A stretch of DNA of 45,753 nucleotides from Ectocarpus siliculosus (lineage: Eukaryota; Sar; Phaeophyceae; Ectocarpales; Ectocarpaceae). How positions within the stretch are numbered: the stretch's first letter is position 1; every line of letters begins with the position of its first letter. Shown here in pieces: positions 30,678-42,600 of this stretch. The translations under genes were made by a program, and so were the position numbers. The notes beneath the pieces are model-generated. The model made no database searches. It was not told the origin of the DNA and saw only the letters and a program-made list of their open reading frames with translations. The stretch is from assembly GCA_000310025.1 (NCBI GenBank), contig FN649729.1:2628856-2674608 (forward strand), written 5' to 3'.

Positions 30678-31277
30678 TGCCCGATATCGACATCATGTTG
30701 TGTTGGCACAGGAAGGGTCAGCCACGGTCGCCATGTCGAATGATACAAAACCCGCTACCAACACAACCTTCTCCTCCATGTATCAATCTTGCTTTACATT
30801 ATGATCCTGGCTATGTCTGACAATCCATACCCGGACAATCAACCAGTATCGTGCACACTAAACCTAACCCTAAAAACCTAACGCTACATGACCCAACGAC
30901 CAGACCTGCGCCGGCCTATGCAGCGGACTGTCGGGCTACTATGGAACCCAGTATTCTGAAGAGGTAAGACTTCTTGAATGCATCTCCAAAGAGTGTAGTC
31001 GTGCTCTGTGGGACAGTGTCGTACAAGGAGCTTACCAAACACATCTGGGTTATTTAGTGAAACACCGAACATCATGCATGTCATCCTCAACATGATGAGA
31101 TCTGTGCCCTCCGGCTGTGCACGCCCCCGCACGTACTAATGCCGCCGCATGAAACAGTGCTGGTGCGGCGAAATCGACGGCGACCTCAATCCTGGCGTCT
31201 GCGGCACGCCCTGCACGGGCGACTCTGACGAGATTTGCGGTGGCTCGTACGCTATGTCGGTGTACCAATACATCTAA
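26006..31277 (+). CDS. Secreted protein with four WSC domains (10 exons)
   Basis: Exons: 26006-26057, 26646-26743, 27068-27124, 27749-27958, 28247-28303, 29271-29513, 29862-29918, 30293-30499, 30904-30963, 31158-31277. They join to 386 residues. MHLLSLALPTLFLGVVIG is a signal peptide, and the start has A at -3. Four WSC domains lie at about 25-109, 114-198, 209-299 and 303-386. Each has Y-x-GC at its start, C-x3-C, YYGTQYSTE, CWCG and CGG-YSM-VY. The first intron is phase 1; all others are phase 0 and cut every WSC domain at the same points. WSC domains bind glucan-type or other wall polysaccharides and are common in brown algal wall enzymes. There is no catalytic domain, membrane helix or GPI-like tail, so a soluble wall-binding protein is likely. 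The exon 2 acceptor (GGAGCAG|GT) is the least certain. Confidence 0.88.
30643..30676. repeat. (GTT)n microsatellite
   Basis: About eleven GTT triplets in an intron of the WSC gene. Confidence 0.85.
30857..30882. repeat. Short telomere-like motif inside an intron
   Basis: CTAAACCTAACCCTAAA followed by AACCTAACG resembles two or three diverged CCCTAAA units, between exons 8 and 9 of the WSC gene. Too short to mean more than chance or a repair scar. Confidence 0.35.
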
Positions 31278-34200
31278 CGTGCCGTGCACATCGTTGCTTC
31301 GTCAAGGTAAGCAGCCGCCACCTCTTTTTCCATTCGGAAATGGACTTGACGGGCAAGAGGCCATCACTTACTCCAAGTATGGAAGATGACAGGGCAGAGC
31401 AGCGTCCAACATGCGGAGTCGTACGTTCTTCTTCGTCTCAAGCAGGACACGTGGTCAGCGGTCCACGCGACTCGCGAAAACCCACTCTTGAGTACATACC
31501 CCTCCGCGAGTGTGCGTGGGGCGCTCGATTGGGTACACGTGTAGAGCTTTGGTTTGTTAGAGACCTTGAGTGGGAAGAAAGCAATAGTTGAGGAACCGGA
31601 AACTCCACACGGATCTAGCACGGCAGCTTGTTCGTCTATGAGGCGACAATCTGGTCGCAGGACAATATAATGGCGATACTTTCTCAAGTCCTTTTCCCCG
31701 GGCGACATTCCGTCGACGTTTCCCTAGGGGTAACGCGTGTGCCGTGAACCTCTCCGGTTTGCCAGTCAACATTACGAAGAAATCGGCCGTGACGTGCTGG
31801 TGAACGTACGTCCAACATATTGGGCGAAGTGGCTTACGCTGTGCAGCGAAGGACGCTGTCCTCTCGAGCTGCTGGCGTTGTTCATGCGAGGTGTAGGTAG
31901 GGTAAACACAGAGTGATTTATTATCCACACTCAGACGCCCAAGCTGTCTTCACCTGACGGTTACAGACTTGGAAACACGCCTTCAGAATACTGCACAGAA
32001 CCCATGCAGTAGAACCAGTCGTTCTTGTACACAAATACTCCAACACAACACACAACTCTGGTGTTGGGGGATAGTGCCGTGACTATGGCAGCATTGCTGC
32101 GGTGGCCTCTATGACAGTGGTGTTGCGAATACCGCCGCTTTCTCAGGTGTGGCCTGTTCACGTGTTCGCTATCCCTTGATGCTGCCATGTGGACCATCTC
32201 TGTTTCGGCAGACACGTCGCCGACACAACACGAGCGAAGCGGTATTCAGTCCGTGTACGTCATTCGACATTTACAAGGACTATGAGTGCACTGCACCAGT
32301 GGAGGCGGGGGGACAAGTTTCCAAGCCATATCTGCAATGTACGTCGGGTCTTCGTTCGAAGAAATATCCAACGCAAACGCGGAGGCGGGAGTGATTGGAT
32401 AGTCTACACTTTGAACAGTGCCGTTGCTTTTGTTGAAAGTTCGGTTGTTCCTATGTAAATGTAGTGGGCTCGGGATAAGAGAAGGACGGATGAAGTTAGA
32501 TAGACAGTACAGTAGGCCACATAAACAGAAGTTGGAAGCTGCGTGATAGACTGAGAGGGAGAATAAACACCATGAGGAGGACACAACATGATAGACTATT
32601 GAGTGGACGTGTACATGGCTGTTGGATGTACTCACAGCATCAACAGATTATTGCGAGCAAGAATTTCCCGAGCAGATGGAGCGGGGAGTTTGGGGGTTCA
32701 ATGGTTGCTATGGATTAGATTTGGTGGTACCAACTTTATCACATATTGCAGGTTTGAGGGTATGGGTGTCTACAACGGAATTTGTGTGCGTGGCTTGTGG
32801 TTCCTCACTTCCTTTTTCTGTGTATAATCAAGTCCTTTTTCCGGCTCTCACGCCAACCCCGGCTTCCACGCCCATACTCCGGCTATCACGCCAACCCGGC
32901 TTCCACGCCTTCAGGACTCCCACGTCCCTACATATACCTTTACATCAGGGCCACCACGCCACCCGGCTTCCACGCCACAACTATATTATACACGAGCTTC
33001 CACGCTCCACCACGTAGAAGGGCTTTCACGCCCGCGGATAGTTTCTACATTTTGACCGTTGGCAGTACCCAGCTGCTGGCACCTTTTGTTTCCCACTACG
33101 GGACCCCGCGCCGAGGCACCCACGCACAAAGCTACTCAACAATGGCAGAGGCAGGGGGCAACAGCGTGTAGAAATACTGAGGATTCGGACTGTGATTGGC
33201 AGAGGCTTTCCCAATCGCCACTCTACTTGTTCGTGCCGGTCAGGTTGTCACCGAGCGCCACCAGCAGGGGTATCTCGCATTTTGGCTGTACCTGGCCCGG
33301 CTTTCATGTTGAGAGTGTAGACAACGTGTCAAACGTGTATGTTCGGATTTTGGAGTTGGGCCTACGCAGCTCCTATACAGTCGTCTGTACGGGTGTAGGT
33401 GACAGTTGGAGTTGCGGTAGCGTCGAGTACGCGGGCAGGTGGAAACTGGGAGCAGGAGAGATCTCCAGGCTATCCGAGCTACTGCTGCTCCTTTTGCTGC
33501 AGGCGGAGGTTCATCGAGTTTTCCATCGGGTGGGGACTGATACTGTAGTGTTGCGCGTTTTGAAGCTGGCGATACAACATCGCTTCGCCTAGTATGTGGT
33601 GTCCCGTTGCCATCGGGCGCTGCAAACGCGGAATTTGAGTTGACCGTAACGTTAGAAGTTATTAGTCGTTACCCGTGCTGCAGGTGTGAGGACGAGGCGG
33701 AACAAACTCGGTGCGATAGCATTCACTGGCGACGCCATGAACAAACTCCCGTAGATGGGCGAATCGCGTTGTAAGTTTTAACGCGGTGTCGCTCGCTAAC
33801 CCTAAGTGATATCATGTGTCGGGGTTTGGCCGTGCCCAACTTACTTAACCAATGCTTTTCATCTCTGTGTGTGACATGACGCAAAGAAGCATGGTCGATC
33901 ATGTGAGTTGCTGCCAACGGGCATGAGGCCACGGGCAAGAAATTAAGGCAAAGAACACAACAGCCGAGTATCCTCTGGACGTGGCAAGGCTTTTACGTCT
34001 GCAGACGGTCTATCGGACAAAAGGTGTTACATAGTTTCTCTTCCCGCCTAAAGTACACCAATGCAGATAGATGATGTTTCGTGATATCGCTGTGATTTTA
34101 TCAATGGTGGTCCCAAAGCTGACCTGCAGAAGGGGCTTTTCCACAAACCACCGCGTTAAATCAACACTAGCAACGAGCAATGCCGCAACATCACGCGAAA

Positions 34201-35106
34201 GGCGCTCCTCTCTTTCAAAGCTTGGCCTACCGTTTCTATGTCCATGGGTGCCATAGCAACCTCAAGGTCTCTCAACCCGGCCGTCTAAATGATACACACT
34301 AGATATACAATATGTCGGAGACGAGAGCACGCATTACCCCGCCACCGAATTCCCTGAAGGCAAAGATTGTCGAAGGAGGCCCATCAGCCACTGAGAGCAG
34401 TTAGTTGGTGGTGCATCTGAGAACAAAAGGCATGGGAGGAAGACGAAAAAGATGAAAAATATGAGCCGGATGCACTCCGAGGAGGACATTTGAGATTAGA
34501 GAGTATCATCAATCAAGCTGTCAAGTTGTAAAAAGCACCGCGCAAAAATTGCGGTGGAACATACTTCCGCGTCGGGAGGTTGTAGCGGTGTGATCCGAAC
34601 CTCTGATTGGCAGATAAATTGGTAGATACCAGTACACAGCTATTCCAGGGCATACTTCCGCATCGGGAGGCTGCAGCGGTGTGGCTCGAATCGCTTTCAT
34701 CCCTGGCCGCCAGGATAAGAGAGTCACCACCTACCGGCATTCCGCCCGGTCATGCAGGCGTCGAAGCTGAACTCTAGTGGCTCTTGTTCAGGGCGAAGTC
34801 TACTCCCATGGGGCCCTCCACACGGTCTGCGAATCGACGTTGAGGGGCACGCGTTCAGTAGACAGTATGGTCGGCCAACGGAAAAAAACGCGAAATAGGA
34901 TCTTGGGCGATAGCAAAGTCGTCCCTGGACCTGCGCCCACGCAGACACTCCCTTGCTTCATTCTGGAAAAGGCTATCGTCTCATGCATGCGAAACAGATT
35001 TAAGAACACATCACTTTTTTAACCTTGCACTTGGCACGAACTATCCGTCCACCACGCTGGGGCAGTGGCACTGCCCTCTCCTTCTCTCATAATCGTACGG
35101 ACATTT
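31278..35106. other. Intergenic between WSC gene (3') and root-cap-like locus (3')
   Basis: No exon was recognised. A plus-strand frame at 33059-33592 (177 codons) lacks family features. At 34560-34600 and 34651-34690 the block ATACTTCCGCGTCGGGAGG then TG-AGCGGTGTG is duplicated about 91 bp apart. The genes on either side converge here. Confidence 0.45.
32839..33034. repeat. Irregular CGGCTTCCACGCC repeat
   Basis: Seven to nine spaced copies of CCGGCTTCCACGCC or close variants (CGGCTATCACGCC, GGCTTTCACGCC, GAGCTTCCACGCT) occur in about 195 bases. Confidence 0.6.
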
Positions 35107-38100
35107 CTACCGACGGAAGTGCTTGCGGAGTTTCAATATTGCCATTCGGTCGGCGCCGCCCATCCCCAGCCGCACGGTACTGTTGTGCGCCGACTCACAT
35201 TCTTCCTGGGTCCCGCGAATGGACTCCATACCATGCATGATATACTCCCCGTTAGCGTCACGAGTTGGTACCAGTGTCTCTCCCAGGACGCCCTGTGCGC
35301 CGACGCCGACGCTATCGCTATCAATTGCCAGGTTCATCTGCCAAGTTGAGTGGTCCGGCAGGCCGTATTTCGCGATCTGGTGGAGCCTTCCGTGGCTGAG
35401 ACGGACGGTGGCGGTCGGCATGACGACCTGGAAGGAAGCGTGCTCGGACTGGTGGGCGAACAAGCCCCCATCGCCTCCCACCGCGAAGTGACGAGCCACG
35501 TACTCCGTGCACTCCGCCATGTTGGTCGCGGTGGGGTCCCCGTTGATCCAGTCGCCCATGTCCTGATCTTTCCTAGACAGCCTGCGACCGCCGGCCTGCG
35601 CGTACTCGAGCTTCTTCCGCTCCCAGTACTTCTCGAACCCGAACGATCGGCAGGCGCGCGGAAGGTTGACCGCAGAGACCTTCATGTCCGCAGCCATCTC
35701 GACCGCGCCGGGGGCGAATAGGGCCTCTTTTCCATCGAGAGCTACGCTCAACGCGCCGTCCGCGAGGCAGGGAGTCACTCCGGCCGGGCAGCTACTTTCC
35801 AACTGTACGGGTCCTTGACCGTGATGACGACGCTGTGGTCAAGGCCATTTCCATCCGTAGTGATGAGGGAGATCCCGGTGATACAGGTAATGTCCGGTCT
35901 GGAAGGGACCGGCAACGTCACACGCATGTTGAGGTTCATGGACGGCAGGTCTGAGATTAGGCAGTAAGTACCATTCCCCATCGTCCCCAGTGAAGTCGAA
36001 CTTCTGGCCGTGGAAACCGGTCATGTGCGGGTCACCTGTGTTTGTTCGGAGGCGCGGCAGAATGTTACAGTAGTAAACGCGTGCATGGTAGGGTACTGGG
36101 CCAATGACAGGAGCGAGACACATCGTATGTCCATGTCTCTTCCCTCAACACGTACAGCCGTGTCCTATTCATCAAGACTCAGTGGATTAGTACTCCAACA
36201 ACCAGCGTACGGATGACACATGCACGTACCAAACAGCAGGTAGGGCTCTCGGGATGTGTCGTGAACATTTACGGAATTCTTGACGGTCGCGCTACCCGGT
36301 CACTACTGCTGCTTGTGCTATATCTACGTCGACTAGATTCGAAACCGTTTCTGGTTGATGATGATGTGTACGACGACGTCGACAGAGCTCACCGCAAGCC
36401 ATGGGGTCGGTGACCAAGGGTAACTCGCAGACCTTCTTCACCGGACAGCAAATCTCCGGGGAGGTGCAGTCGAAGTTGGTTTCGCAACCTGGCGCTCAGA
36501 AGCGAGGGTGACGAAACACTTGGTCAGTAAAAGCTGAGTGCATTCGAGAGGAACGCCATTAGACAATATATTACCTTGGCATCGTAAACCCTCAACCAGC
36601 ATCGAACACTGTGCGCGAAACTGCATATGTCGAGACCAAGCCACGCACACTGTACCGTAGGTCTGTACCGAATGCAGCGAGTGGCGCTGGAGGCTGGATT
36701 CATGTACCTGGACACTTAACACCAACCGGTCATGCAGGATGGTGTCCAAGATAAAGAAAGGTGGAATATCGTGCAAGGTAGAGGCGAACAGGTAAGCGGG
36801 ACAGCAACTGTTTCTCTCTAGATTCATACGTTCATTGCCCAGTGTCCCTCTCGTCACAAGATAGGTACAAACGCGAAGCGGTTGTTCGATGGCAGACGAC
36901 GATATATATCATGATGTGTGAGGGAGATTTTGACGTGTCGTTCCCATCAGATATTGGCTATCGCATGGTATACACACGAACTCACAATAGTAGCGTACGC
37001 TACATATTCACCCTCATACGTACAGTGGCCTTTGCACCATGAATTGTGTTGTACTTTTTTCAGTCATCCCATCCACTACCGTCGCCCCCATTGCCTGTCT
37101 TCTTTACTCTGCGAGAACTCACTTCTGGGCACTTGCTTGCCTTCGACTTTGTCGCGAGATCTGTCTACCAACGCCCTTTTCCCTTATCAATAGTGACTCC
37201 GATTATGGTATGTGGCATGTGGCGCTGCTGTTTCCATCGTTGTTGTGGGCGTTTCTGTCTGTTTCTACGTGGTATCGCGGAACGTTCTGCCAATGGCACT
37301 GCTGAGTGAGTTCCTTCTTTTTTTCCCTTGAAAAGGCTGTGCCTTGTTTCGATCCTGTGGCCAACTGAACGCAGAATTTGCCAGCACGATCACCAATAAG
37401 GTATCCCGGGAAGGTTAACTCCACACGCGGGCATATCGGCGCCAGAATACAAGGGGTATTAACCCAGATGATACGCCCTTCTGATGCCTGCCATGGCCTC
37501 AAGATACACCGATGTGTCATGGACCGATTCATCCAGTGTCTCCTTGGCTGCGGTAAGAGAAAAAGCGACCGAACCCAGGGCGTCAAGTATTCAGCATTCG
37601 CTTGTCAGGCCCTGTTCCCACGTTGAACAACGCACGCTAACGCAGAACACGGCAAAGAACATGGTATGTAGATGACGTATGTACTCACCGCAGGCCGAGG
37701 CCGGATCGACACAGTCGCATCCAGTTCCGGTACCACATACGGTGTAGGCAGGGACGGCCTCTCGGCAGAAGCAGCTGCATACCTGCCGATCACCGAAGTT
37801 GCCGAAGAAGTCGCAGTCGCCCAAGTCGGCTAAACGACAACGATAGATCACGTACGAAACGAAACGTGTTACTGTAGAACACACATATTAGCTTTGAGCC
37901 AAACACACAGCTTTGGACTGAAGAGGGGATGCATTAGGCCAAACATGTTACAAAGAACAGCAGGCGCTCGCACTCGCTCAGCACTAATAGCGGGGTGCAC
38001 TTCATATTCTCAACACAACCGAACAATAGCCGTATGTACTGCGAACCTCGTGGTCGCGGGGTCGAGGAGAAGCTGTCGCTAATGAGCCGAAACACACGGA

Positions 38101-38235
38101 CTTGTCCCAAGTTATCGATGCAGGTCAATTCTATTAGGGTAGTCGACACCCGGTGCGTACTACCTGCTACCGGATCGCTGCAGCCTTGTCCATAAATGTA
38201 AACGAGTTCGGGGTCGATTGTACGAGTTTCGTCAT
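35107..38235 (-). pseudogene. Root-cap-like (GDPH) cysteine-rich secreted protein gene with two compensating indels
   Basis: Exons in coding order: 38235-38164, 37829-37689, 36488-36393, 36035-35107, all joined in phase 1. The first three encode Cys-rich segments (DFFGNFGDRQVCSCFCREAV; FDCTSPEICCPVKKVCEL). The last starts GDPHMTGFHGQKFDFTGDDG and later has SVVITVKDP and GVGAQGVLGETLVP. This order (GDPH.tG.DG..F.F.G ... GVLGQT) is that of the root-cap family PF06830. Near 35961-35970 an extra TTAC in TACTTACTGC moves the frame, and near 35801-35810 a base seems missing from CCGTACAGTT. The frame returns, but a stop at 35839-35841 lies between. Homology is continuous across the frames. No signal-peptide exon was found upstream, another sign of decay, though it may simply be unrecognised. 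Sequencing error is the alternative. Confidence 0.65.
36489..37688. other. Long intron of the root-cap-like locus
   Basis: Lies between the second and third coding segments. No other gene or repeat was recognised. Confidence 0.5.
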
Positions 38236-39607
38236 CTGCATGATGCCGCGGGGTGTGAGGCGGAAGGGTGGGGGGGGGGGGGGTGAGATGGCATGAAGCC
38301 GGCGCATTCATGTGATGATGAGCACCACCACCCCTCTCTGTATCAAATGACGCCCCCACGCCCCCACAACTCTCAACACTGCTGCTACTGTGTGGTAAAT
38401 GAACCAATGGTAACAACGTGCGTATCTAACAACAACGCACGAGCCTACTATCCGAATTCCAACTCCCGCCCCCCCAATATTTCCTAAATAAGCAAACGAA
38501 GGGAAAGCGAAAAAAATGTGCGCGCCAACAACAGATGTTAGAACTTGTGAAACTTCTGATGACATGGCGGACGTGGCGAACATGTGAAAATCACGCACAC
38601 AAGATGATCAAGTCGATTGACTCGCCGTCAGCCGGTCGGTCGGGTTCCGGATATGTGATACCCTAGACCCCATTCCTTCTTGCCCCTAGCAACCAAGAGA
38701 TACAAAGAGAGGAAGGCGGGCATGTTGAAATAGATCCCCTGTACACAGGGTAGAACCTCCCCGTCTGTCGAGGACGCTTCCCTCCTACCATACAGTTTCA
38801 CCTGTTTCGTGATACATTTTATCCTACCGTATTACCACAAGGAAAGGTGCACCATGCTCAAGCGTACGAAGGCAGCCAGCAACACCCTCCACCCAACATG
38901 TTGTCTGTAAGTAGCTCTCGCTACGATGGCGGGGAATACAGTAGATGGCACGTTCGTTCACGTAATGCAAGTACCTTCGCACTGTTCTTGTGGGCTCTCG
39001 ATTTTCTCGGGCGGGTTTCCCTTCGTCGTTGATAGTATGGCGGCCGTAGATGTCTCGTCCGTAGCTCATCCCGTACGAGAGGGGCAGTTCACCCGGATAC
39101 ACGACGCCGTTGGAATCACGCCGGGCATCAATCGAAACGTTCAAAATTGACCCCGATCACGACAGAGCGCTACAACCACCGACACGACCACTACGCCGTC
39201 ACCACGTTTTTGGCTAACCCCACCCTCAAAAACATGAAAACACAAAACACCACTCACTCGTCGTATCCTCGCTCGCCCCCAAGCCCCCCCCCCCCCGCGC
39301 CTCGGCTGTATTCCCTGCCTCATTATGGGCAACAACTAGCTGACCAGATCCAGGTCACAAGCCCCACAAGCCCTACCCTGCACTCGTCATGCACATCACG
39401 CCCAGAGGATCCGAAAAAAAACTTCACATCTCAACTCGGCCCAAGTGCCACTGACCAGGTGGTACAGACTTGTCGCGGGTGCGTGCGACAAAATCACACC
39501 TACGTCCAAGCGTAAACGACCACGACCACAATCACGATTACGAACCAACCCCCAGAACAAATCGACCGAAAATATATCAAGTCACCCAAAAAGGCAGCCC
39601 ATTCCAA
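38236..39607. other. Region between the root-cap-like locus (5') and the ABCF gene (3')
   Basis: Should hold the missing 5' exon(s) of the root-cap-like locus. A minus-strand frame at 38824-39144 contains ARRDSNGVVYPGELPLSYGM and looks protein-like, but it has no acceptor upstream and the wrong donor phase. A 13-base G run lies at 38271-38283. Confidence 0.35.
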
Positions 39608-42600
39608 TCAATCTCCCCGGCCACCCGCCTGCTTCGAGTACTCGCCGTGATTCCCCTGAAACACCACTACCCTGCTCTCCCCCTTCACGGCCCCGCCACC
39701 CCCGCCCCCACCGTCCTCGAACGCTATCGTGTGCGAGCAGACCCGATCGAGAAACCACCGGTCGTGTGACACGATCAGCACGCTGCCGGCGAAGCCATTG
39801 ATGGCCTCCTCGAGGCTCCTGAGGGTGTCGACGTCGAGATCATTCGTCGGCTCATCTGTAGGACAGACATGGGGGGGGGGGGGGGGAGGGAGGGCGTGTT
39901 CATGTTTTGCATGCTTCTAGCGAGTAGACCACTGAACACGCGCCCTCGAGAGGACGGAGTATTGATCCCACTGGACCGATCACCGATGGCCAAAAGAGGG
40001 GCTTTAAAGTCATGCGTGCGGTAGGTAGTCATGTGGTCATTGTGCACATCTCGTCTCCCGAGACAGAGACCAGAGCAGCCCGTCAGGTTCTCGACCACCA
40101 CGACCGCATGGAACCGCGAGCGCGGAGGGACTACAGCCAAACGCTCCTACCCTTGCGATTACTATTTTACCACCAACTATCACTTAACTACACCATATCG
40201 TAGTCAGACCAGTGTCCCAGCGAAACGAATACCTCACGTTCCTCCCCATCTTGGTATGTCCGAAGAGGAGGTTGTTGCCTTCACATGGCACCAACGCAAG
40301 GAAAACACCAGCATGCGTGTTGGGGCAGGCTGCGCCCCCGAGAAGCAAGCGGGCTCGAACCCCTATCTATCTGCCGCTCATTGCTGCTTGAGTTGCCGTT
40401 CTCCGCGAAACGGTGAAGTGGAATCACTCGTTACTCCCAGCAGAATCCTCTGATTCGAGAGCCAATCCGGCGCCTTCCTTCGACCTCCTCTTCAGTCTCC
40501 TTGTCCTCCACCCTCCCCCCGGTGTCCGAAGCAAACCGAACACGTTCATGATATGATACGATGTTTGGGAGGAGTCTCCCCACACTGCGACCCTTGGCCA
40601 AAAGGTAAGAAACATCACAGAAAAAAAGACCAAGTTCTGGCGCAACCACTGGCTTCCGCCGCAGGAGTCCTCTCTCACCAAACCAAGCACATAGCATACA
40701 CAGAATGATCCGCGCTGAGAAAAGACGCAAGCACAGCAGTAGAGAACACGGACAAAAACTCTCCCCAACTAAGGGCGTCACCCGAAGTGTTAGAAGCAGC
40801 AAACTACCAACACGTCACTTGAAGGCGTGACCCGAAGTTCTTGAAGCTAAAAAAAAACAAAAATCCACTGGTGCTCTCACCCAGTAGCAAGACGTTGTGC
40901 CCCTGCTTGAGGACCTTGGCAAGGTGCACCCTGTTTCGCTCGCCCCCGCTCATCGTGCCCACCAACTTGTCCTGCGACGCGCCCCTAAGGTTGAACGCGG
41001 CCGTGTACGCCCTGACGTTGACTTGTCTGTCCCCGATCTGCTCTCGAAACCAACGACACAGAAGGGCAACACGACAGATGGCATGCAGGAAGTGCTGTTG
41101 TGTAAGCAGTCAAAGAGCGACGAAACAAAAAAAAACGCCACCCACAAATCCATCGAGAGCCAAGATGTTGCGAAAGGCTCTACTCGTGAGAAGTGAATTC
41201 GCTTGAGAGATCACTAACAACGCGCGTGCGTGCGCGCGCCCACTGCGCGTGCGACATATGTACAGAATCCCATGCAATCTGAGACACGCTGTGCCGTCGC
41301 CACCCTAAAAGCTGCCTCGCGAGCCCTCCTTTTCCCACCCTCCACCACATCTTCCCTACCTCCAGCCTACCTGTATGGTGTCCCCTCCCTCAGAAATCTC
41401 TTCGATCGCCGACTTGTCGGGGTCCAGACCCGACCTCCCCTGGCTCACCAACCCCACCTTTGTATTTTATTATATTTATTTTTTTGCAATCACGAAGGTA
41501 GTTCCAAGGTGGACAGCAACCAGGAGCAGGAGCAGAGGCAGGAGCCAAATCGAAATCAAAGCATGCAACGGGCAAGACAACACAAGAGGCACCAAGTTTT
41601 GTGACAGTTAAGCAACAACAGAAGAAACGGCACCGCCGCTAAGCACATGTCTACTCGACGTAAGTCTAACCCCACGCCAACACCCTCGCCTTCTTGGGGT
41701 GCGTTCCACAGAAGGTACATCGAAGAAGCGACTCATGAAAAACGTCAGAACAGATGAGACCAAGCAAACGCCTGTTCCATCACTAACACAGAAACGACAG
41801 TCACTTTACAAACAGCCGAATCCTTCCTTCAGTAGATACCCCAAGGAGCGACTCGCCCACGCCCAAATCTCGCGGACAACTTATCCCTGGTGTTTCCGGA
41901 ACACCTCTCCCTTCATCTAGGGGGTCCAAACGTATCCAAAAACTCAGCAGCGCCGCTTTTGAAGGGGTGCACGAATCAATGCGCCGAGTTTGTCTTGGCG
42001 AAGCGTTGGTGCCTTCAGCGCAATAAAACCGCCCCGTAGCTGTATGTTACCACGCACCTTTGCTAGCCGTCCCCACTCCACGGTGCCCCCGTCGGCCTCT
42101 TCGACCCCCGCGATGAGGTTGAACAGCGTCGTCTTCCCCGACCCGTTCGGTCCCACCTGCGAATGAACCAGAGCGGGACACCGTTAACGCCAACATTCAA
42201 GAGAGAGAGAGACAGAGAGAGACAGAGAGAGACAGAGAGAGACAGAGAGGGATTGCGGCCTGGTGCACCGATCCTTTTTTTTCGAGGGACGTTCAACAGG
42301 CTCAATCTCGTCCGTTTTTCGGGAGATGCCACCGAACCTTACACCGAAGCGAGACCTCCACGCCCCACCCTTCAGAACCGTAACGGGCTAGCGAGCCCTT
42401 TATCATCAACTATTGGGCTCTTCATCCTCAAATGGCTTGTATGACGCATACATCAAGATCGTGAGCGTTGACAGCCCGACACAGTAGTGTTTCCTCCAAA
42501 ATCGTCCGGTCCCCCACAGCAGCCGCGAAGACAACTAACTTCAGCTTCAGCTGGAACGTGGACAGCAAACCAAGAATGATGGAAAGACTGATGTGACTGA

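Noticed and set aside
33059-33592. 177-codon plus-strand open frame ending in a Leu-rich helix
   Set aside because: The Leu run comes from a CTGCTGCTCC repeat. No family features and no splice context.
38824-39144. Minus-strand frame with ARRDSNGVVYPGELPLSYGM as a possible 5' exon of the root-cap-like locus
   Set aside because: A stop lies just upstream with no AG acceptor between, and the obvious donor has the wrong phase. One weak phase-1 donor (CCGG|GTGAAC) exists but leaves no way to enter the exon.
40340-40360. GGGCTCGAACCCC as a tRNA B box
   Set aside because: No A box or foldable cloverleaf upstream at the right distance.
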